The notes beneath the pieces were generated by a model. That model had not been told where the DNA came from, ran no database searches, and was given only the letters and a program-made list of their open reading frames with translations. From NCBI GenBank assembly GCA_902806205.1, contig CADCVR010000079.1, positions 56,409 through 120,408 of the forward strand: a DNA stretch of 64,000 nucleotides, given 5' to 3'. Each line of letters opens with the position of its first letter. Within the stretch, counting starts at the first letter, position 1. Below, piece after piece: positions 1 through 8,579 of the stretch. Both the position numbers and the translations under genes were made by a program. The stretch comes from an uncultured Solirubrobacteraceae bacterium (GTDB lineage: Bacteria; Actinomycetota; Thermoleophilia; Solirubrobacterales; Solirubrobacteraceae).

Positions 1-235
1 CGACCCGGTCCTCGTCGTCTGTGCTGACGTGCTCGGCGCCGACGGCCGCCTCGAGCGCCGTGCGCAGCCCGCTGCTCAGCTGCGGCTCATGGAGGCTGAG
101 CTCCTCGAGCGCCGGCGGGGGGACGGGCGTCTGCGACACGTCGACCGCGAGGTGCTCCCCGATGAACGGCGCGAGCCCGGGCTTGTCCTCGTGCGAGAAG
201 GCCACGTCCTCGCGGCCCCATCCCCACCACTTCAT
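1..235 (-). CDS. FAD-linked oxidase, alkyl-DHAP-synthase-like (5' part only)
   Basis: Only the first 78 codons are in the window; the gene runs off the left edge. The N-terminus begins MKWWGWG followed by an acidic, proline-rich segment. I know this opening from bacterial FAD-binding (PCMH/VAO-type) oxidases related to alkyldihydroxyacetonephosphate synthase, which replace an acyl by an alkyl group on DHAP or oxidise hydroxy acids. The FAD domain itself lies outside the window, so the substrate cannot be judged. It is divergent from the helicase gene at 399, with 163 bp between them. The ATG at 235 is the natural start because the MKWWGW motif is normally N-terminal in the family. Confidence 0.7.
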   Translation of the reverse strand, partial: MKWWGWGREDVAFSHEDKPGLAPFIGEHLAVDVSQTPVPPPALEELSLHEPQLSSGLRTALEAAVGAEHVSTDDEDRV

Positions 236-398
236 CGCAGCCAAGGCTCATCCCTCATCGCAGAACACGTAGGAGCGCCACGGGCGCGCGCCATCCTCGC
301 AGACCGCGACGACGATACGGCAGTGGCCGCCGCGACGCTGCGTCGAGCGCGCTGCGCCCGCGGCGGTTCCGTCGGGCGGCTCCCGTACGGTGCCTCCG

Positions 399-2054
399 AT
401 GATCGGTCCCGCAATCGTCCAGAGTGACCGCAGCGTCCTGCTGGAGGTGGCGCATCCGGGCTTCGACGCGGCGCGTGCCCAGCTCACGCGCTTCGCCGAG
501 CTCGAGAAGAGCCCGGAGCACGTGCACACGTACCGCATCACCGCGGTGTCCCTGTGGAACGCCGCGGCGGCCGGCATGCCCGCGCCCGCGATCACCACCG
601 CCCTGGAGGAGCTGTCGCGCTATCCGGTGCCGCAGCCGGTACTCGCCGATGTTCACGACCTGTGCGCCCGCTACGGGCGGCTGCGACTGGTCGCGGCGGA
701 CGACGGCGGCCTGCGCCTCGTCGCCGACACCGCCGCGCTGCTGGTCGAGGTCGCCCGCTGGCCGGAGGTCGCCGGGTTGCTCGCGGGCAGTGATGACGCG
801 ACCACCGCGATCGTGTCGCCGGCGGCGCGGGGCGCGCTCAAGCAGGCGCTGGTGACGGTCGGCTGGCCGGTGCGAGACGACGCGCCGTACGTCGACGGCG
901 CCCCGCTCGCGCTGGTGCTCGCGGACGCCGTGGAGCTGCGCGCCTACCAGCAGGACGCCGACCGGGCCGGCGAGCAGGCCGGCGCCGGGGTCGTCGTCCT
1001 GCCCTGCGGCGCCGGCAAGACGATCGTCGGCCTCGCCGCGATCGCCCGCCTGCAGTGCGAGACGCTGATCGTGACGAGCAACCAAGCGTCGGTGGACCAG
1101 TGGCAGCGCGAGCTGCTCACCAAGACGACGGTCGCTCCCGGGCACGTCGGGGAGTACACGGGGCGCCGCAAGGAGCTGCGCCCGGTGACCGTCACCACCT
1201 ACCAGCTGCTCACGCACCGCCCCAGGAAGGACGGCGGCTTCCCGCACCTGGATCTCTTCGAGCGGCGCGAGTGGGGTCTGGTGATCTACGACGAGGTCCA
1301 CCTGCTGCCGGCGCCCGTCTTCCGCGCGACGGCGCGCATCCAGGCGCGGCGCCGCCTGGGGCTGACCGCGACGTTGATCCGCGAGGACGGGGCCGAGCCG
1401 CTCGTGTTCACGCTCGTGGGCCCCAAGTGCTACGACACCGCGTGGCGCGAGCTGGAGGACGCCGGCTGGATCGCGGGCGCCGAATGTGCCGAGGTCCGGG
1501 TCGCGTTCGACGAAGGCCGCCAGATGGGCTACGCACTCGCCGAGCCGAAGGAGCGCTTCCGCCTCGCCGCCACGAACCCGGCGAAGCTCGCGCTCACCGA
1601 GCAGCTGCTGTCGCGCCACGAAGGCCGCCAGGCACTGGTCATCGGCACCTACGTCCAGCAGCTGCGCGAGCTGGCCGAGCGCCTGGAGGCCCCGCTGATC
1701 ACCGGCCAGACCCCGGTGGCCGAGCGCGCCCGCCTGTACGACCGCTTCCGGAACGGCGAGCTCCCCGTCCTCGTCGTGAGCAAGGTCGCCAACTTCGCGC
1801 TCGACCTGCCCTCCGCGTCGGTCGCAGTGCAGGTGTCCGGTACCTACGGGTCGCGCCAGGAGGAGGCACAGCGCCTCGGCCGGCTGCTGCGGCCCAAGGA
1901 TGGCGACAACCGCGCGTGGTTCTACACGCTCGTCACCCGCGACACCGAGGAGCAGGACGCCGCGCACAGGCGCCAGCGATTCCTGGCCGAACAGGGCTAC
2001 CACTACACGGTGCTCAGCTCCGAGGACCTCGTACCCACCGCCGCGGTGAGCTGA
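399..2054 (+). CDS. XPB/Rad25-like DNA helicase (SF2)
   Basis: ATP-dependent superfamily 2 DNA helicase of the XPB type, expected to unwind or translocate on DNA in repair. Motifs in order: an N-terminal damage-recognition-like region (about residues 1-150), Walker A with GAGKT (Lys about 207), the DEVH box (Asp about 298), LTATLIRED (motif III) and the arginine-finger segment QRLGRLLRPK (motif VI). Length is about 551 aa, normal for bacterial XPB. The start could be ATG 399 or GTG 390. I prefer 399 because a TACGGT -10-like hexamer (386-391) lies 7 nt before it, suggesting a leaderless message. The stop overlaps the next ATG (TGATG), so the two genes are coupled. Confidence 0.9.
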   Translation: MIGPAIVQSDRSVLLEVAHPGFDAARAQLTRFAELEKSPEHVHTYRITAVSLWNAAAAGMPAPAITTALEELSRYPVPQPVLADVHDLCARYGRLRLVAADDGGLRLVADTAALLVEVARWPEVAGLLAGSDDATTAIVSPAARGALKQALVTVGWPVRDDAPYVDGAPLALVLADAVELRAYQQDADRAGEQAGAGVVVLPCGAGKTIVGLAAIARLQCETLIVTSNQASVDQWQRELLTKTTVAPGHVGEYTGRRKELRPVTVTTYQLLTHRPRKDGGFPHLDLFERREWGLVIYDEVHLLPAPVFRATARIQARRRLGLTATLIREDGAEPLVFTLVGPKCYDTAWRELEDAGWIAGAECAEVRVAFDEGRQMGYALAEPKERFRLAATNPAKLALTEQLLSRHEGRQALVIGTYVQQLRELAERLEAPLITGQTPVAERARLYDRFRNGELPVLVVSKVANFALDLPSASVAVQVSGTYGSRQEEAQRLGRLLRPKDGDNRAWFYTLVTRDTEEQDAAHRRQRFLAEQGYHYTVLSSEDLVPTAAVS

Positions 2055-4048
2055 TGGCCAACCTCTCGAGCCATGCGCTGGTGCCCGCACTCCAGGCGCT
2101 GGGCGCCGATCACCGTCGGATCGTCGCGCAGGCGATCGGCGCCGCGCGGGACACGCCGGAGGCGATCGCCGCCGTCCTGCGTGACGAGGAGGCGCTCGCG
2201 TCGATCGTCGCCGATCTCGATGATGACGCCCGGCGGCTCGTCACCCAGACGGCATTCGCCCCGGCGTGCGCGTGGTCCAGCGGCGGGCGCGCGATCGAGC
2301 CGGAGGTCGCCCGGGTGCTCGAGCGCCACGGACTGCTGCTCAACTTCGCGACGAGATGGGGCGCGACCGTCTGCACCCCGCTGGATCTGGAGGTGCCGCT
2401 GCGGTGCATCCGCGCGCGTGCCCACGCGACGCGCGCCCCGGACGCCGAGATCGCGAGCGGCCATCGGCTCGTTCACCTGCCCGAGCAGTTGCTCCACGAC
2501 GCCGCGGGGCTGGCGGCGGTGATCGCCGCCGGCGGGATCCAGCTGAAGGCCGACGGGAACCTCTTCGCCCGTGCCGTGCCCAAGCTCACCGCGGCACTCG
2601 CGCCGCTGCCGGCGGCAATACCGGGCTTGGAGACGACGCGACTGGATCTCGCGCTGCGACTGCTGGAGGAGAACGGCGCGTTGCAGGTGCGCGCGCAGGA
2701 GCTACCGGGCGCGGCCGCCAAGCGCGAGCTGGCGCTGGCACGCGACGTGCCGGCCATGCTCGACGTGGAAGCCGCGGGCCGCGCCGGGCTGATGGACGCG
2801 ATCGGACGCTGTCACATTTTGGGCAGGGAGCTGGCCGAGGCCTTGCTCGACGCGTTCGCCCGGCGGACGGTCACGCTCGAAGACGTGGGCGCGACGCTTG
2901 CTCGTCTCTGTGGCGAGGCGGCCAAGCACCTCCATGGGCCCGCCGGCGTCCCGGATGCGCTCGTGGGCCTCGCCGCGGTCACCGAGCGCTGGCTGCGAGG
3001 CGACGTCGGCCTGACCGTCGACCCGAAGGGCGTGCCGGTCGCGGCGGTCTTCGGCCCCGCGGCAGTCGACGAGCCGTCCGGGCCGCCGTGCCTGGCTCAG
3101 GCGGACTTCGAGATCGTGGCGATGCGCCCGCTCACTCCGGGAGAGCGGGCGACGCTGCTCTCGGTCGCCGAGCCCGTCGCCGGCCGGGAGCACGTCGCGC
3201 GCGTCACCAAGGAGCGGGTGCACGCCGCCCTGCGGGCCCAGAGCACCCTCGACGTCCTCGGGCGGCTGAGGGCGCTGGCGGGCGCGTTGCCGCAGAACGT
3301 CGAGCACACGGTCCAGGGCTGGACGCAACAGGCCCCGCGGCGCGCGCGGTTGCGCACGGCGATGATGCTCGCCGCGCCCGACGAGGAGACGGCCGAGCGC
3401 CTGGCCTTCGCACTCGGACACTTGCTCGTCGAACGGCTCTCCCCGACGCTGCTCGCCGTCGACGCCGACGCGCTGCCCGCCGTCGCCAAGGCCGTCCGTC
3501 AGGCGGGCGTCGAGCTGGAGGACGGACTGGACCGGGTCTCCGGAACCTGGAGCGAGCGGCCGGACCGCCACGCCCACACGTCGTGGTGGCGTCCGACGCT
3601 GCCCGAGCATCGACCCCGAGCGGCCGCGCCGGCGGGCCGCCTTGACTCGCAGCTGGGCTCGGACCCGAGCGCAGACGCCTCCAGCAGCGACCCTGGCGTC
3701 GGAGGAGGCGACCAGCGCTCGAGGATCGCCGCCGAGCTCACGCGACGACTGGCGGAGGCCGGCATGAAGCCGGACGACATCGAGCTCGTCCTCGGCGATG
3801 ACTACGACGAAAGGCTCGATGACTACGACGACGAGCTTGACGACGACGGTGTGGACGAGCTGCTGTTCGACGCCTGCGACGGCGGTTCTGTCGTTCGCCT
3901 GAAGTACTCAGGGGCCGACGGGCAGCGTCAGGAGTGGGTGACGATCGCCCGGGTCGAGGAAGCCCGCGTCCAAGTCTGCGACCACGCCACGGGCAAGCGC
4001 TCGTGGCGCTGGCTGCGCGCGATCTCCGAGGCTGAGATCGTGCGCTGA
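2054..4048 (+). CDS. Helicase-associated protein (XPB partner)
   Basis: A 664-aa protein whose ATG overlaps the helicase stop codon by one base. It corresponds to the actinobacterial helicase-associated (Helicase_C_3-like) protein regularly encoded next to XPB. It is largely alpha-helical and Leu/Ala/Arg rich through residues 1-520. A low-complexity acidic stretch follows (repeated DDYDDELDDD near residues 585-610). The C-terminal 50 residues (VRLKYSGADG...WRWLRAISEAEIVR) look like a WYL-type domain, a fold that binds nucleic acid or ligands in regulators. No helicase motifs are present, so it is probably an accessory or regulatory subunit; the exact function is unknown. Confidence 0.85.
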   Translation: MANLSSHALVPALQALGADHRRIVAQAIGAARDTPEAIAAVLRDEEALASIVADLDDDARRLVTQTAFAPACAWSSGGRAIEPEVARVLERHGLLLNFATRWGATVCTPLDLEVPLRCIRARAHATRAPDAEIASGHRLVHLPEQLLHDAAGLAAVIAAGGIQLKADGNLFARAVPKLTAALAPLPAAIPGLETTRLDLALRLLEENGALQVRAQELPGAAAKRELALARDVPAMLDVEAAGRAGLMDAIGRCHILGRELAEALLDAFARRTVTLEDVGATLARLCGEAAKHLHGPAGVPDALVGLAAVTERWLRGDVGLTVDPKGVPVAAVFGPAAVDEPSGPPCLAQADFEIVAMRPLTPGERATLLSVAEPVAGREHVARVTKERVHAALRAQSTLDVLGRLRALAGALPQNVEHTVQGWTQQAPRRARLRTAMMLAAPDEETAERLAFALGHLLVERLSPTLLAVDADALPAVAKAVRQAGVELEDGLDRVSGTWSERPDRHAHTSWWRPTLPEHRPRAAAPAGRLDSQLGSDPSADASSSDPGVGGGDQRSRIAAELTRRLAEAGMKPDDIELVLGDDYDERLDDYDDELDDDGVDELLFDACDGGSVVRLKYSGADGQRQEWVTIARVEEARVQVCDHATGKRSWRWLRAISEAEIVR

Positions 4049-4063
4049 GCTGAGGTCGTCACC

Positions 4064-4091
4064 CCGGCGCGCTCGAGCTCGAGCGCGCCGG
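4064..4091. terminator. 28-bp perfect palindrome between convergent genes
   Basis: CCGGCGCGCTCGAG is followed immediately by its reverse complement. It sits between the convergent helicase-associated gene (ends 4048) and the MetE-like gene (ends 4107). It is well placed to be a bidirectional terminator hairpin. It lacks a U-tract, as is common for such hairpins in high-GC actinobacteria. Confidence 0.5.
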
Positions 4092-4106
4092 CGATTCGAC
4101 GCGTCT

Positions 4107-5249
4107 TCAGACGCCGAGCTCCTCGGACGCCATCCGCGCACCCTCGACGCGGGCGGTGATCTTCTGCATGGCGATGTCCCGCGCGAAGTCCGGCGAGCCG
4201 TGCGCGGGCTTCAGGTCCCGGCTGAACGGCGAGAAGCCGCAGTCGTCCGTCGCGCCGAGGCGCTCGACCGGGATGTGCTTGGCCGCCAGCACGAGGCGAT
4301 CACGGACCTGCTCGGCCGTCTCGACCTCGGGGCTCAACGGGTTGACGACCCCCATGAAGCACACCTGCGGGACGCCGTCGGCGTCCTCGCGGCTGTACTG
4401 GCCGCAGAGCCGGTAGACCTCCTCCTCGTCGTCCTGGCTGGCGCACTGGATGAGGAAGTAGCCCGCGTTGAGCTGGAACATCTTGCTCAGCAACTTCTCG
4501 TAGGGCACCTCCTTGGAGTGCACCGAGTCGTTGTCGCCGCCCGGGCAGGTGTGGATGCCGATGTTCGCGCGCTCTTCGGGGGAGAAGCGGTCGATGACCC
4601 GGTTGTTGAGATCGATGAACTCCTGGAGCATGTCCTTGCCGGTCCACGGGTTGCGCGAGTCGTTCTTGTTGGCCAGGCGGCCCTCGGTGAAGTCGATCGA
4701 CACCCGCTCGGCGCCCGCCGCGAAGCACTGACGGATGTCCTTCTCGACCTCGTCGCAGACGTCGTCGAGGAACTGCGCGCGCGTGTAGCCCTCGAGCTCC
4801 TCGTCCAGCGGGTACAGCAGCATCATCATCGAGGCGGAGATCACCGCCTGCTTGACCGGCCGGGAGGCGATCGCCTTGTTCTTCTCGACGAACTCCGAGG
4901 CGAACGTCTTGTAGCGGAACGGCCCGCCGGTCAGGCGGGGCAGCTGACGGTGGTGGCCGTCGTCGAAGATCGCGAAGAACTGGCCGTCGCCTGCGAGGTT
5001 GTCGGCCAGGCCGGTCCCCGCCAGCGTGTCGGTGATCGAGTAGGTCGCAAAGCTCGACTCGCGCTGCTCGCCGTCGGTGACGTAGGTCTCCCCGGTCTGC
5101 TCGAGCCGCTTGATCGAGTCCTCGGCGGCTTCGTCCTGCAGCTTCTCCAGGTCCTCGAACGTGATCTTGCCCTGGTCGAGGTCCTCATAGCCCTCCTGGA
5201 GCTTCAGCGGCCGCGGGAGCGACCCGACGAGTTCGGTGGGAATCGGCAT
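4107..5249 (-). CDS. MetE-like (cobalamin-independent methionine synthase C-domain) protein
   Basis: A 380-aa protein of the UROD/MetE-like barrel superfamily. It matches only the catalytic C-terminal half of classical MetE (about 750 aa), so it is a core-type enzyme. Such stand-alone proteins are proposed to transfer methyl groups from corrinoid proteins or other donors to thiols. Candidate zinc ligands are in HTCPGGD (about residue 235) and DDCGFSP (about residue 340), matching the His/Cys pattern of the family. The ATG is preceded by AGGAGA at 7 nt spacing. It is divergent from the nitrilase/asparagine-synthase pair. Whether it makes methionine or acts on another thiol cannot be decided from sequence. 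Confidence 0.8.
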   Translation of the reverse strand: MPIPTELVGSLPRPLKLQEGYEDLDQGKITFEDLEKLQDEAAEDSIKRLEQTGETYVTDGEQRESSFATYSITDTLAGTGLADNLAGDGQFFAIFDDGHHRQLPRLTGGPFRYKTFASEFVEKNKAIASRPVKQAVISASMMMLLYPLDEELEGYTRAQFLDDVCDEVEKDIRQCFAAGAERVSIDFTEGRLANKNDSRNPWTGKDMLQEFIDLNNRVIDRFSPEERANIGIHTCPGGDNDSVHSKEVPYEKLLSKMFQLNAGYFLIQCASQDDEEEVYRLCGQYSREDADGVPQVCFMGVVNPLSPEVETAEQVRDRLVLAAKHIPVERLGATDDCGFSPFSRDLKPAHGSPDFARDIAMQKITARVEGARMASEELGV

Positions 5250-5311
5250 CTAGCGTCTCCTGGGTTTGCACTGGTGATCCGGGCGCGCGGATGCGCACCC
5301 CTGTCCCGACG

Positions 5312-5340
5312 AACCTAACCGAAGGGTGCGGGCCAGTCGA
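5312..5340 (-). promoter_or_regulatory. Putative promoter of the MetE-like gene
   Basis: On the minus strand, TCGACT (5335-5340) and TAGGTT (5312-5317) are separated by exactly 17 bp. They resemble -35 and -10 elements (4/6 and 3/6 matches to the consensus). This would give a leader of about 55 nt before the ATG at 5249. No riboswitch-like structure was recognised in that leader. Confidence 0.35.
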
Positions 5341-5467
5341 GGCGGGCACCCGGGAGTCGCACTCGAGGAGCCCGCGCGGGCCCACCCGACCGTGTGTCCA
5401 GATGTTGGCCCACCGCTTTGGACAGCGGCCCGTAGGCGCCGCGCCGCCGCGCCGCGATGCTGTGCCC

Positions 5468-6343
5468 ATGCAACGCGCCGAACCCGCAATCGCCGCCGTG
5501 GCAGCCCACTTCGGCCGGGACGTCGACGCCGGGTTGGACACGATCGAGCGCACGGTCGTCGAGGCCAGGGCGCATGGGGCGCGGCTCGTGGTCTTCCCGG
5601 AGTGTGCGCTCGGCGGCTACCTGCGCGAGCCGATGCCCGGGGAGCACGGCCCGGAGCGGCCGCCCGCGCTGGACCGCGAAGGCCCGGAGATCGCCCGGCT
5701 CATCCGCATCGCCGGCGACACCGTCATCTGCGCCGGCTACACCGAGGCGGCAGCCGAGCGGCCGTTCAGCTCCGCCGTGTGCGTGAGCGGCGACGGCGTG
5801 CTGGGTCACCACCGCAAGGTGCACCTGCCGCCGGGCGAGCGCTTCGCCTACGCGGCCGGGGAGCGCTTCGAGGCGTTCGACACGCCGGTCGGCCGGATGG
5901 GCATGCTCATCTGCTACGACAAGCTCTTCCCCGAGGCGGCGCGGGCGCTCACGCTCGACGGGGCGCAGACGATCGCCTCACTCGCCGCCTGGCCCGTGTG
6001 CCGCCAGCGGCCCGCGCGTCAGGTCGCGCGCGACCGCCAGACGCGGCACTTCAACCTCACCGACGCGGCCCGCGCGATCGAGAATCAGGTCGTGTGGGTC
6101 TCCGCCAACCAAACCGGCACGCTCGGGCCCCTGCGCTTCCTGGGCCACGCGAAGGTCGTCGATCCCAACGGCGTCGTGCTCGCAAGCACCGGCAGCCGGC
6201 CCGGCCTGGCCGTCGCCCAGGTGGACGCCGCCGTGGCGGTGCGCGAGTCGCGGCTGGGAATCGATCACCTCGCCGACCGGCGCCCGGGCGCCTACGGCGG
6301 CCCGGCACGCATGGCCGCCGCCAACGCCCTCGAGCACCTCTAG
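5468..6343 (+). CDS. Nitrilase-superfamily carbon-nitrogen hydrolase
   Basis: A 291-aa amidase of the nitrilase superfamily. The catalytic triad is visible: Glu45 in VVFPEC, Lys117 in HHRKVHLPPGE and Cys149 in LICYDK. A tyrosine follows Cys149, as in many aliphatic amidase or carbamoylase branches. The length equals a single nitrilase domain. It is followed after 11 nt by an asparagine-synthase-like gene. The pair could build and hydrolyse amide bonds of the same compound, or the hydrolase may supply or remove ammonia; this is inference. The ATG at 5468 is chosen as the first Met before the conserved core; a GTG lies two codons upstream. The substrate is not predictable. Confidence 0.85.
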   Translation: MQRAEPAIAAVAAHFGRDVDAGLDTIERTVVEARAHGARLVVFPECALGGYLREPMPGEHGPERPPALDREGPEIARLIRIAGDTVICAGYTEAAAERPFSSAVCVSGDGVLGHHRKVHLPPGERFAYAAGERFEAFDTPVGRMGMLICYDKLFPEAARALTLDGAQTIASLAAWPVCRQRPARQVARDRQTRHFNLTDAARAIENQVVWVSANQTGTLGPLRFLGHAKVVDPNGVVLASTGSRPGLAVAQVDAAVAVRESRLGIDHLADRRPGAYGGPARMAAANALEHL

Positions 6344-6354
6344 GATCAGACGAC

Positions 6355-7878
6355 ATGTGCGGAATCGTCGCCGAGCACGGCACCACGGACGCAACGGGGC
6401 TGGAGCGGATGCTCGCGCGGCTCGAGCACCGCGGCCCGGACGACTGCGGCCGGATCGGGATCGGGCGCAGCTGGCTCGGCCATCGCCGGCTGTCGATCGT
6501 CGACGTCGCCGGGGGCCGGCAGCCGCTGGTCAACGTCGGCGGAGACACCTGGCTCGTCGGCAACGGGGAGGTCTACAACCACGACGCCATCCGCGCCGGG
6601 TTGCCCGGCCACGACTTCGTCACGGGCTCCGACAACGAGGTCGCGCTGCACCTGCTCATCGAACGCGGCCCCGCCGGGCTGGCCGAGCTCAACGGGATGT
6701 TCGCGTTCGTCATGGCGACCGCAGACGGGCAGTTCGTCGCGGCGCGCGACCCGGTCGGGATCAAGCCCCTGTACTGGGCGCAACGGCGTGAGCGCACGCG
6801 CTTCGCGTCGGAGATGGCCGCCTTCGACGCGGTGTGGCAGCCGTTCGTCGAGCCGTTTCCCCCGGGCTGCGCCTGGACGCCGGCCGACGGGCTCGTGCGC
6901 TTCGCCGGCGCGGTTCCCGACGACCTGCAGCCGCTGGCAGGGCCGACCGAGCCCGGAGCGTCTGCGCCGCCCGACGTGCTCCGGCGTACGCGCGACGTGC
7001 TCGTCGACGCCGTCGAGCGTCAGCTCATGGGCGACGTTCCGGTCGGGGTGTTCCTGTCCGGCGGGTTGGACTCGAGCCTCGTCGCGGCCATCGCCGCCCG
7101 CGTGGTCGGCGCTCGCGGTGAGCGCCTGCAGACCTTCGCGGTGGGAACCGCCGACTCGCCCGACCTCGCCGCGGCGCGGATCGTCGCCGAGCATCTCGGC
7201 ACCGAGCACCGCGAGATGACCTACGACGCGGCCGACGCGCTGGCGGTCATGCCGACCGTCGTGCGGGCGATCGAGTCGTTCGACCCGGCGCTCGTGCGCA
7301 GTGCGGTGCCGAACTTCCTCCTGGCGCGCTTCACCGCCGAGCACGTGAAGGTCGTGCTCACCGGGGAAGGCGCCGACGAGCTCTTCGCGGGCTATGAGTA
7401 CCTGCGCGACTTCACCGAGCCCGACCGCCTGCACGACGAGCTCGTCCGCACGGTCGAGAGTCTGCACAACCTCAACCTCCAGCGCTGCGACCGGGTGACG
7501 ATGGCCCACGGCCTGGAGGCCAGGGTTCCCTTCCTGGACCGCGAGGTCGTCGCCTGGGCGCTGCGTCTGCCGCCCGGCTTCAAGCTCGCCGGCCCCGGCC
7601 AGCCCGAGAAGCGCCTGCTGCGCGAGGCGTTCGAGGGCTGGCTGCCCGACGCGCTGCTGTGGCGCGACAAGGCGGAGTTCGGCGACGGGAGCGGGGCCGC
7701 CGGGGTGCTCACCGCCGCGATCGAGTCGGGAGTCGCCCGCGAGGAGCTCGACGCCGAGCGCGACCTCGTCGCTCCTCCCTTGCGCACGCGCGAGGAGCTC
7801 GCGTACTACCGCATCTTCCGCGAGCACCTCGTGGGCGTGCGCCCAGAGCGCACGCTCAGCCGCTTCGCGACCGCCTGA
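6355..7878 (+). CDS. asnB: Asparagine synthase (glutamine-hydrolysing)-like
   Basis: Class-II glutamine amidotransferase fused to an ATP-dependent synthetase domain. Cys2 directly follows the start Met (MCGIV), giving the N-terminal nucleophile. The glutaminase half runs to about residue 190. The ATP-pyrophosphatase loop SGGLDSS is at 235-241, and the GEGADELFAGYEYL motif lies downstream. At 507 aa it is shorter than E. coli AsnB (554 aa). Its partner could be aspartate or another carboxylate, given the neighbouring nitrilase. It starts 11 nt after the nitrilase stop; a TAGGAT element 8 nt before the ATG could also allow an internal leaderless transcript. The symbol reflects the family, not a proven substrate. 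Confidence 0.85.
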   Translation: MCGIVAEHGTTDATGLERMLARLEHRGPDDCGRIGIGRSWLGHRRLSIVDVAGGRQPLVNVGGDTWLVGNGEVYNHDAIRAGLPGHDFVTGSDNEVALHLLIERGPAGLAELNGMFAFVMATADGQFVAARDPVGIKPLYWAQRRERTRFASEMAAFDAVWQPFVEPFPPGCAWTPADGLVRFAGAVPDDLQPLAGPTEPGASAPPDVLRRTRDVLVDAVERQLMGDVPVGVFLSGGLDSSLVAAIAARVVGARGERLQTFAVGTADSPDLAAARIVAEHLGTEHREMTYDAADALAVMPTVVRAIESFDPALVRSAVPNFLLARFTAEHVKVVLTGEGADELFAGYEYLRDFTEPDRLHDELVRTVESLHNLNLQRCDRVTMAHGLEARVPFLDREVVAWALRLPPGFKLAGPGQPEKRLLREAFEGWLPDALLWRDKAEFGDGSGAAGVLTAAIESGVAREELDAERDLVAPPLRTREELAYYRIFREHLVGVRPERTLSRFATA

Positions 7879-7921
7879 GGCGGCGCGGCATCTCACCGGG
7901 CGGCGCACGGATCCCGCCCGC

Positions 7922-8521
7922 TCAGCGGCGCCGGCGCGCCGCCCGCTGGGCGACGTCGAGGTGCTCGAGCGCGTCGAGCCCGACGCACGCGATGCCGTGC
8001 GGCGCGCCGGCCGCCAGCAGGCCGTTCCACAGGGCGGGACCGTGGACGCGCGGGACGAGGAGCTCCACGCACGTCGCGTCGCGGTGGACGACCAGCGCAA
8101 CGGGAACCGAGTCCTGCTCGAGGTGCGCTCGGAGCACGTCCTCGGCGCCGGGCCCGATGAGGTCCACCGCGGCGTGGTCGTCGGTGACGTCTGCGACGGC
8201 GACGTCCTCGGCCCGCAGCAGCAGCGAGGTGCACGCGCCGGCGGCGTCTCCCGCGCACCGCACGATCGCGCGGTCGGGAGAACGGCGCACCCACCAAGCG
8301 CCGTCCTCGAGGTTCGAGAGCTCGCCGAGGGCCTCGTCGACGCCCTCGGGGTCACCGGCGACCTCGAGCGTCGTACGGTCGGACCGCTCGGCGAGGCCGA
8401 CGCGGCTGCGACAGACCGCCGCCTCGGAGGCGGGCGAGCCGAAGTGCGCGGCGACGGGCCGTCCGTTGCGCTCGACCAGCGTCGCGCCGTGCCGGCGCAG
8501 CATCGTCGTCATCACCGTCAT
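7922..8521 (-). CDS. GcvT/sarcosine-oxidase-gamma-like protein
   Basis: A 199-aa protein with the layout of small folate-binding GcvT-like or sarcosine oxidase gamma-subunit proteins. It has an N-terminal segment with FGSPASEAAVCRSRVGLAERSDRTTLEVAG, a middle with DVTDDHAAVDLIGPGAEDVL, and a C-terminal GLDALEHLDVAQRA. Full aminomethyltransferases are about 360 aa, so this is a reduced, single-domain version. It may be a regulator or subunit rather than an enzyme. It is convergent with asnB and lies downstream of phosphoribulokinase on the same strand after 58 nt, with a hairpin between them. Several Met codons cluster at the start (8521, 8512 and others), so the exact start is uncertain. Confidence 0.65.
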   Translation of the reverse strand: MTVMTTMLRRHGATLVERNGRPVAAHFGSPASEAAVCRSRVGLAERSDRTTLEVAGDPEGVDEALGELSNLEDGAWWVRRSPDRAIVRCAGDAAGACTSLLLRAEDVAVADVTDDHAAVDLIGPGAEDVLRAHLEQDSVPVALVVHRDATCVELLVPRVHGPALWNGLLAAGAPHGIACVGLDALEHLDVAQRAARRRR

Positions 8522-8549
8522 GGGTTTCGGGCGCGAGCGGCCAAGAGGA

Positions 8550-8573
8550 GCCGCCGGCTTGCCGTTCGGCGGC
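8550..8573 (-). terminator. Hairpin downstream of phosphoribulokinase
   Basis: GCCGCCG and CGGCGGC form a 7-bp perfect stem around a 10-nt loop. It is located just after the prk stop codon and before the GcvT-like gene. It is a plausible factor-independent or attenuating terminator without a U-tract. Confidence 0.35.
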
Positions 8574-8579
8574 GGAGAG

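Noticed and set aside
248..391. Minus-strand coding-like stretch ending GHCRIVVAVCEDGARPWRSYVFCDEG just before the FAD oxidase start
   Set aside because: The end looks protein-like, but no start codon is available short of reading far into the antisense of the helicase gene, and no ribosome site exists. It could be a remnant; not annotated.
4107..5330. Possible SAM or cobalamin riboswitch ahead of the MetE-like gene
   Set aside because: The leader of about 55 nt is too short, and no conserved riboswitch core was recognisable.
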